DNA from: an uncultured Clostridia bacterium
Lineage (GTDB): Bacteria; Bacillota; Clostridia; Oscillospirales; Butyricicoccaceae
Direction of reading: 5' to 3'
DNA: 17,782 bases
Assembly: GCA_910586575.1 (NCBI GenBank)
Contig: CAJUJQ010000030.1
Coordinates: 1 to 17,782 of the forward strand
This document shows, piece after piece, positions 12,499-17,782 of this stretch (positions are counted from its first letter, which is position 1; every line of letters starts with the position of its first letter). A model generated the notes under the pieces. The model saw only the letters and a list, made by a program, of their open reading frames with translations. It had not been told where the DNA came from and searched no databases. A program made the position numbers and the translations under genes.

Positions 12499-14462
12499 TG
12501 GCGCTTTATGATGGCTTTTTTGATGGTACGCCGGTAGGCACACACGAGGATGGAACGGTGGAATATGACCGCGAATATAACGCGGCTGCATTCGTCGATT
12601 ATTTTGCGCGGTTCATCGGTTCCGGCGTTTGCGTGCACGGGAACCCGGACAGTATGCGGGTTTATCTGTCTGGCACTCAGGCGGTTATCATGCCCGGATA
12701 CCTGTTTATTCGCGGCGCATGGCTGGCAAATAAAGCTGGGCCGGACGAAACCAATTATACAGGCTATGCCGTCTCGGTATCCGCAACAGAAAAAACAGCC
12801 GTTCTTGCACACCTCAGCATTGGCAGAGCGACCATCGAGATTTTGACGCAACCCGTCTCGCAGTCGTACCCGGCGGATTCGCTGGTTTTGGGCATTGTGA
12901 ATGTCGCAAACAACACGGTGGAGGATACCCGCTACAACAGCGAGATTTGCGGCGTTATTGACGCGGCAAGCAGCCTGACAACCAAAATCAATTTTGCGCT
13001 AAATTACATAGATACCGAAATCAATGCTAAACTTGCCGCAGCGGAAGCGCAAATAAACGCGAAATCCGCCGAACTGGAAAACAAAATCGCAGAGGTGCGC
13101 GGCATCGTAAACAGCATCTCACCGCCGCCGATTGGGGCAATTAAAATCAGCGCGGCGAAAAGTCCCGGCGATGGTTGGCTGCAATGCGACGGACGGTTCA
13201 TCAATGAATCTACATACCCGGAATTGGTTGCGCTGTTGGGGAAAATGTCGGTCGAAAATCTTGACCTGACAGAGATTGCAGCCGGAAGGATCCCGACGGA
13301 TATCACCAATGCCGCGCTGTATGACGGTTATTTATGGGTGTTCTCCTACAGCACGAAAAAACTGTATGGCATTTCCGCTTCCGGCAGTGTCAAAACTGTT
13401 CCGGTAACAGGAATTGACGCACTCGACGCCCCGTCAAGCCGGACAATTTACCTGTCATTCGCAAATGGAGCTGTTTTTCTCACACAGAAAATCGGCAGCG
13501 AACATATCAAAATTTGCATGGCAGAATCGTTTGGGACAACCGCCGCAATGACAAGCTACAGTACGGAATCGCTTGAGGTGCGGACTTATCCGTATCTTGC
13601 CAGATACACCGGATATATCATTCCGTATGTAACATATGAGAATAACTATTACAGAATGGCGTATTGTACCAGATATATTAACACAACAAGCGGCGGCAAT
13701 CGTGTTATGCATCTGAAATTTAAGGATTTTACAGACGTAGGATACGAGGAAACTTCCGTCGAACACACAAGATACAATTCAAACGCTCCTGCATCGGTGG
13801 GCATTCACGGGATGGCGGCTATGCTTGCGTTTTCCACAAAAAACGCGGATGAATGTGTAATTTCCAAAACTGCGAGAATCAGCATTTCCGGTACTGACAG
13901 CATTGTTTCAGTCGCAAAAGGGACATACAGCCTGACAAGCGCGGTTACACATGAAATCAACAATAATAAGGCGTTTATCGCCTATGCAATTCCGATTGTA
14001 GGTGGAAATCAGGTGTTTTTCGGGCTTGGGATTATGAGCGAGGGTATCACTGTTGCATCGTTCCGCAATAACACAAATTCCGCGTCCGTTACCGTGCAGA
14101 TCAATCTGCCGGGGACGGCAAAAACGTTTTTCGATTCCGCCGCTTATGTCAGCGGGCAAAGCCTTTGGGTAATGTTTGTGGGTACGGGCTTGATTGTCGC
14201 AAAAAATATAGACCAACCGGAAACATTCGGCTATGTGGATACCAGACCGATTCTTGGGACAATCGTGCAGTCCGGCAGCATCGAATATGATTCCAGCGCA
14301 AAAATGCTCTACATCGTCGGGCAGGACGGTACCGGCACGGTAAGGGTCGGTAAACTTGACCTCACAAACGCGTTCCGGTATTCCGACAATGGCACATGGC
14401 TCCCGACGCTTTCCTATGGCAACATCCCGACCTACATTAAGGCGAAGGGGGATGGCAGATAA
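12498..14462 (+). CDS. baseplate fibre with interrupted tail-collar domain
   Basis: Predicted baseplate or receptor-binding protein of 654 residues. Residues 1-155 form a beta-rich attachment domain (MALYDGFFDGTPV, YNAAAFVDYFARFIGSGV, AVIMPGYLFIRGAW) typical of Firmicute baseplate fibres. Residues 165-205 are a coiled coil. Residues 211-248 start a phage tail-collar domain (PIGAIKISA, DGWLQCDGRFINESTYPELVALLG). The collar ending, LPTLSYGNIPTYIKAKGDG, appears only at 635-653. The roughly 385 residues between are beta-rich and aromatic, with strand pairs such as GYLWVFSYS, YIIPYVTYENNYY and KMLYIVGQD that could form a beta-propeller; I do not recognise the family. The gene overlaps both neighbours as TAATG. 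The following gene has the same layout without the insert. The attachment and collar calls come from motifs; the propeller is only a guess. Confidence 0.75.
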   Translation: MALYDGFFDGTPVGTHEDGTVEYDREYNAAAFVDYFARFIGSGVCVHGNPDSMRVYLSGTQAVIMPGYLFIRGAWLANKAGPDETNYTGYAVSVSATEKTAVLAHLSIGRATIEILTQPVSQSYPADSLVLGIVNVANNTVEDTRYNSEICGVIDAASSLTTKINFALNYIDTEINAKLAAAEAQINAKSAELENKIAEVRGIVNSISPPPIGAIKISAAKSPGDGWLQCDGRFINESTYPELVALLGKMSVENLDLTEIAAGRIPTDITNAALYDGYLWVFSYSTKKLYGISASGSVKTVPVTGIDALDAPSSRTIYLSFANGAVFLTQKIGSEHIKICMAESFGTTAAMTSYSTESLEVRTYPYLARYTGYIIPYVTYENNYYRMAYCTRYINTTSGGNRVMHLKFKDFTDVGYEETSVEHTRYNSNAPASVGIHGMAAMLAFSTKNADECVISKTARISISGTDSIVSVAKGTYSLTSAVTHEINNNKAFIAYAIPIVGGNQVFFGLGIMSEGITVASFRNNTNSASVTVQINLPGTAKTFFDSAAYVSGQSLWVMFVGTGLIVAKNIDQPETFGYVDTRPILGTIVQSGSIEYDSSAKMLYIVGQDGTGTVRVGKLDLTNAFRYSDNGTWLPTLSYGNIPTYIKAKGDGR

Positions 14463-15262
14463 TGGCGTTATCCTATGGCTTCATTTTCGGCAGAGAGACC
14501 AATTCCGCAGAGTTTTCCGACGCGTTCCACGCGCTTTTCGGCGACGGCGTGACCGTTGAGGGGACAAAATTTGCGCTGACTCTAAACGGCTTCCGGGCGA
14601 CCGTCGGCTCTGGCGCGGCGGTTGCGGCGGGGCGATGGCTGTATAACGATTCGCCGCTTGTGCTGTCCCTGCCGGTGTCCAACAGCAACACCGACCGAAC
14701 GGACGCGATTGCCGCCCGCGTGGATTACGCAGAGCGCAAAGCCGCCCTTGAGGTGATACGCGGGGTCGATGCTGACGCAATCCGGCAGGATCCCGGTTTA
14801 ATTCGGACGGCAGATGAATACAGCATTTTTCTGTATTTAATCCGCGTTCCGCGCGGCGCGGCTACGCTCTCCCCGAACGATGTCACAGACGTCCGGGCGG
14901 ATGGCGACCTGTGCGGCATGATTACGCCGCTTTCGGAAATATCGCTGGCGGTTATCCGTATTTACGATTTTCTGACTTCCGGAATAGATCAGGAGGTCGC
15001 TCGGATTGTTGCCCTTGCGGACGCGCTGATAGAGCGCGGACAGGCGCAAATCGACCTTTTGAACGCCTACGCAAAAGAGGTTCACGCAGTGCCGGATATC
15101 GGCGAAATCATGATTTCTTATGCATCGCCCGTCCCGGAAACTGAATGGCTGCAATGCACCGGCGGCAGTGTTCCGGACACCTACGGAGAGCTTACAGAGC
15201 TTCTTAACGGAACGCTTCCAAAAATCGAGAACGGCTATATTTACGGCGGAAGGGCGGTGTGA
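14462..15262 (+). CDS. baseplate fibre with compact tail-collar domain
   Basis: Predicted second fibre of 266 residues, a paralogue of the preceding protein. It has the same N-terminal attachment domain (MALSYGFIFGRETNSAEFSDAF; FRATVGSGAAVAAGRWLYND), a central DLCGMITPLS element matching EICGVIDAAS in the paralogue, a helix (161-207), and a short collar-like end (DIGEIMISYASP, EWLQCTGGSVPDTYGELTELL, LPKIENGYIYGG). Here the collar is uninterrupted and very short, ending the protein. The start codon shares its A with the previous stop. The low sequence identity between the paralogues, by eye, suggests an old duplication or acquisition from different sources. Likely role: minor fibre or cap at the baseplate. 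Confidence 0.72.
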   Translation: MALSYGFIFGRETNSAEFSDAFHALFGDGVTVEGTKFALTLNGFRATVGSGAAVAAGRWLYNDSPLVLSLPVSNSNTDRTDAIAARVDYAERKAALEVIRGVDADAIRQDPGLIRTADEYSIFLYLIRVPRGAATLSPNDVTDVRADGDLCGMITPLSEISLAVIRIYDFLTSGIDQEVARIVALADALIERGQAQIDLLNAYAKEVHAVPDIGEIMISYASPVPETEWLQCTGGSVPDTYGELTELLNGTLPKIENGYIYGGRAV

Positions 15263-15263
15263 A

Positions 15264-15881
15264 ATGTTCATCCTTTATGCAGATAAAAACCGGCTGGTAA
15301 TGCGAAAACGTGAATCGTTCACAAGCGGTTCGGTCAATGTTTATCCGGTCAAGTTTGAGTTTTCCAGTGACTGGGGCGAGCTTGTAAAGACCGCAGTTTT
15401 CCGCGCTGGTACGGTTTCCAGGTCTATTCTGCTGACAGAAAATGAAACCTCTGTACCGTGGGAGGTGCTCGAAAAACCGGGGCTTATACTGCAATGCGGC
15501 GTTTATGGCGCACGCGGCGGGGCTGTAGTGCTTCCGACCGTTTGGACGGATATGGGTATGATTCTTCCGGGTACAACCGTCGGGGAATCGGCGCGGGAAC
15601 CCACGCCTGACCTTTGGCAACAGATGGTGGACGCGCTGAAAAATAAGGCGGACGGCATAAGCTATGACGGCGAAGTTTTGTCGTTGCTGAGCGGCGATAA
15701 AACGCTTAACAGCGTAGAGATCACGGCAGGAGGCGGCGGAATGGGCGACCATCGGCAGCTAACCGGGAGAAACGCGCCCGACCAACACCCTATGTCAGCG
15801 ATTACTGGGCTGTTGGACGCAATCCCGCGTCCCATGACCGCCGAGGAATTACGAAATATTTTGATTGGAGGTAACAAATAA
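15264..15881 (+). CDS. baseplate/fibre accessory protein with Ig-like N-terminus
   Basis: A 205-residue predicted tail-tip protein. The frame is open from 15120, but the ATG at 15264 follows the upstream TGA and has GGAAGGG at 15248-15254. Residues 1-115 are a beta domain (LVMRKRESFTSGSVNVYPV, FSSDWGELVKTAVFR, LPTVWTDMG) seen in many clostridial prophage tail loci; I do not know its established function. Residues 116-128 are a helix starting with TPDLWQQMVDAL. Residues 162-186 hold the DHRQLTGRNAPDQHPMSAI motif that is common in fibre proteins, and the C-terminus carries MTAEELRNIL (191-200). The same C-terminal motif ends the next protein. The gene stops in TAATG. Confidence 0.68.
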   Translation: MFILYADKNRLVMRKRESFTSGSVNVYPVKFEFSSDWGELVKTAVFRAGTVSRSILLTENETSVPWEVLEKPGLILQCGVYGARGGAVVLPTVWTDMGMILPGTTVGESAREPTPDLWQQMVDALKNKADGISYDGEVLSLLSGDKTLNSVEITAGGGGMGDHRQLTGRNAPDQHPMSAITGLLDAIPRPMTAEELRNILIGGNK

Positions 15882-16360
15882 TGCCGACAACGGAAAATAC
15901 ATTTCTGAATAATAGCCGCGTTTCCGAGCTTTGGACGGCGATTAAAACCGCCCTTGCTGGCAAGGCTGACCTGTCTGCGCTGGAGGATTACACCACGCCG
16001 GATGCAGTAGCAACGGCGATTGCTACCGCGCTTACAAGCTACGCCACAAACACGGCGGTACAGACCGCAATTACCACGGCTCTTGCCGATTATATGACCG
16101 CAAGCGATGTGACCGCCGCTATTGCAAACGCCGCGCATATCACATTCCAGACGGTGGACGAGCTTCCGGAAACTGGACAGCCGAACGTGATTTATCTGGT
16201 TCCGAACGGCGGCGCGTCCGGGAATTCCAAAACAGAATATATGTGGATTGACGGAAAATATGAGAAAATCGGCGATTTAGAGGTTGATTTGTCGCAGTAT
16301 TGGTCAAAGAGCGAGCTGCGCGTTATGACCGCTGAGGAATTGAAGGCGATTCTCAAATGA
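15881..16360 (+). CDS. short tail fibre segment protein
   Basis: A 159-residue predicted fibre component. The N-terminus (TFLNNSRVSELWTAIKTAL, 7-25) resembles that of the next protein. Residues 26-85 are alanine/threonine-rich with about 11-residue phasing, probably a trimeric coiled coil. Residues 87-143 carry the pattern FQTVDELPETGQPNVIYLVP, EYMWIDGKYEKIG, VDLSQYW that recurs in many Firmicute phage fibres. The C-terminus is MTAEELKAIL (149-158). GGAGGT at 15867-15872 precedes the start. The TGA overlaps the next ATG as ATGA. Role is inferred from motifs and place; it is too short to be a full receptor-binding protein. Confidence 0.72.
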   Translation: MPTTENTFLNNSRVSELWTAIKTALAGKADLSALEDYTTPDAVATAIATALTSYATNTAVQTAITTALADYMTASDVTAAIANAAHITFQTVDELPETGQPNVIYLVPNGGASGNSKTEYMWIDGKYEKIGDLEVDLSQYWSKSELRVMTAEELKAILK

Positions 16361-17553
16361 TTTTTTTAGATGAAAACCGGATAAACGAATTGTGGGAGAC
16401 AATCAAAGAAAAGATAAATTCTTTGGTTCCGAGCATAACCGCCGCCCAGTCCACCGCCACCACCGCCCAACAAACCGCAGAAGCCGCCCAGCAGGCGGCA
16501 GATAATTGTTTGCCGCTGTCGGGTGGGACGATAACGGGAATGGTAACAAGAGCTGAGGACAATGGCAAAAACACAAATATTATGACTGTGCCTTATCCAA
16601 CGATTGCATTTTATCAAAACAGGATTATTTCGTCATCCGATTGGGGTGATATAAACGATACGGAATCATTTAGAATAACGGGAGTTAAATATCCTACTCA
16701 CGACGCTGACGCCGCCAACAAACTCTACGTAGACTGCCATATAATCAATCCCAATTTATTAGATAACGCGTATTTTGGAAATCCGGTGAATCAGCGGTGG
16801 CAGACGGAGTATACAGGGAATGCGTATACGATTGATAGATGGTATATTTATGCCGGAAGGTTGGATATTGTTAGAGACTCTCATATCAAAATCACAAGAA
16901 ATAATATGACAGATTATTTCGATCTCAGACAATACCTTGAGGGGTTTAACAAAGATCTGGTATATACGTTTTCTATTTTGTCAGATGGCAAATTATATTC
17001 TATTACAGGCACTTTTACGAGCAATCCAGTCACAAAAACCCCATTCGGGGAAATTCAAATATCATGGAGCGGTGGCGAAGCAAATATTGTGGTAATTAGG
17101 CCATTAACGACTGATCCGGTAAATATAACCGCCGCCAAACTTGAACTCGGCCATATCCAAACTCTAGCGCATCAAGAAAACGGTGTGTGGGTGCTGAATG
17201 AAATCCCGAACTATGCTCTGGAGTTGGTGAAGTGTCAGAGGTATCAATTTGATATTATTGGTAATTTTATCGGCCCATTTAACGATATTGCAATTGGAAC
17301 AACAAACAACGGAATTGCTGAATTTATAATCTCATTGCCAACAAGTATGCGTGCAAGACCATCATTGAATTGTGATTTTTCAAAAATACAAATTGCAAAC
17401 GTCGAAGCAAATTCGTATTCGTATGCAACAAATGGTGAAGTGATGTTTGCTTCCAATGCTGAAGTGTGTATTCATTTTTCATGTACGACAATCGATGGAA
17501 AAGCAAGACTTAGGTCGGATAATAAAAAAATCATTTTAGACGCAAACCTGTAA
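16357..17553 (+). CDS. tail fibre with carbohydrate-binding-like domain
   Basis: Predicted receptor-binding fibre of 398 residues. Residues 2-20 hold FLDENRINELWETIK, matching the previous protein's start. Residues 27-50 are an Ala/Gln/Thr coiled coil. Residues 52-60 read LPLSGGTIT and 112-126 YPTHDADAANKLYVD, both standard fibre motifs. Residues 131-300 begin NPNLLDNAYFGNPVNQRW and end KLELGHIQTLAHQ, NEIPNYALELVKCQRY, the pattern I recall from jelly-roll, CBM-like domains of gut phage fibres. The final 100 residues are an unrecognised beta-rich tip. The 3' part is AT-rich (32-35% GC in two counted 60-base stretches), unlike the structural genes, so the tip was probably exchanged. TAAAGGAGAT after the stop serves the next gene. 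Confidence 0.78.
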   Translation: MIFLDENRINELWETIKEKINSLVPSITAAQSTATTAQQTAEAAQQAADNCLPLSGGTITGMVTRAEDNGKNTNIMTVPYPTIAFYQNRIISSSDWGDINDTESFRITGVKYPTHDADAANKLYVDCHIINPNLLDNAYFGNPVNQRWQTEYTGNAYTIDRWYIYAGRLDIVRDSHIKITRNNMTDYFDLRQYLEGFNKDLVYTFSILSDGKLYSITGTFTSNPVTKTPFGEIQISWSGGEANIVVIRPLTTDPVNITAAKLELGHIQTLAHQENGVWVLNEIPNYALELVKCQRYQFDIIGNFIGPFNDIAIGTTNNGIAEFIISLPTSMRARPSLNCDFSKIQIANVEANSYSYATNGEVMFASNAEVCIHFSCTTIDGKARLRSDNKKIILDANL

Positions 17554-17564
17554 AGGAGATTAAA

Positions 17565-17782
17565 ATGTATATCCACTACAATAATCACTACATAATTACT
17601 AGAGCCGATAATGCAATCACTGTCGGATGGAGTGATGGGCCGAACCATGAACGCGATACCAGCAAGGCTATTTGCATCAACGAGCAGGGCGGCTATCAGT
17701 TCCGTGTGTATCCAGACGGCGAGGAAAACCCGCCCCTCTATACATTCGACGGCATCCCCCTGTACAAATACGTTGACGGGGC
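17565..17782 (+). CDS. start of an unassigned phage tail-region protein (cut by window end)
   Basis: An open frame starts at ATG 17565, five bases after AAAGGAG (17552-17558), and runs off the window with 72 full codons. It begins MYIHYNNHYIITRADN, then GWSDGPNHERDT, ICINEQGGYQFRV, PDGEENPPLY and IPLYKYVDG. I recall similar proteins downstream of fibre genes in clostridial prophages, always of unknown function. GC rises again compared with the preceding fibre tip. The aromatic, charged N-terminus has no signal peptide or membrane segment. Confidence 0.75.
   Translation, partial: MYIHYNNHYIITRADNAITVGWSDGPNHERDTSKAICINEQGGYQFRVYPDGEENPPLYTFDGIPLYKYVDG

Noticed and set aside
9454..17782. Diversity-generating retroelement variable region in the fibre genes
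   Set aside because: No reverse transcriptase, template repeat or adenine-biased variable end was seen in the window; it could only be judged with flanking sequence.

Overview
The window is a tightly packed block of structural genes from a long-tailed (siphovirus-type) phage or prophage. All supported genes lie on the + strand. Purine-rich Shine-Dalgarno sites, mid-range GC with AT-rich patches, and protein families typical of Clostridia prophages suggest a gut Firmicute host, perhaps Oscillospiraceae-like. That host call is inference. All three stop codons are used as normal stops, so there is no sign of a changed genetic code. No integrase, terminase, portal, lysis, tRNA, CRISPR or resistance gene is visible, so prophage and free phage cannot be told apart.

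Layout, left to right. Capsid: scaffold (101-733) and major capsid protein (734-1657). Neck: head-tail connector (1669-2106), head closure protein (2103-2453), a small zinc-ribbon protein (2450-2626) and tail terminator (2640-2999). Tail shaft: tail tube (3025-3627, TTG start), the tail chaperone pair G and G-T joined by a -1 programmed frameshift at a T TTT TTC heptamer (3960-3966), and a 1433-residue tape measure protein (4253-8554). Tail tip: distal tail protein (8570-9457), then a hub-like baseplate protein. Adhesion cassette: two related collar-domain fibre proteins (12498-14462 and 14462-15262), three smaller baseplate or fibre proteins (15264-17553), and the start of one further gene cut by the window edge (17565-17782).

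The most unusual feature is the hub. Its Gp37-like fold appears to be divided between two genes. The N-terminal half (9457-11067) ends in an InlB-like repeat and a lectin-like (concanavalin A/LamG-type) domain. The next gene (11080-12498) starts with another lectin-like domain, continues with two InlB-like repeats and ends with the C-terminal half of the hub. The two reading frames are in phase, separated only by TAA and four codons, and the second has the longest Shine-Dalgarno match noticed in the window. About 1.9 kb of adhesin-like modules therefore sit inside the hub fold, in near mirror order around the split. A second nested insertion occurs in the first collar protein, where roughly 385 residues interrupt the collar domain. 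The whole 9.4-17.8 kb stretch looks like a host-recognition device built by repeated gain of domains.

Genes mostly overlap as ATGA or TAATG, or lie within about 25 bases of each other, so the block is probably one transcript with coupled translation. Family names come from recalled sequence motifs; no database search was run.
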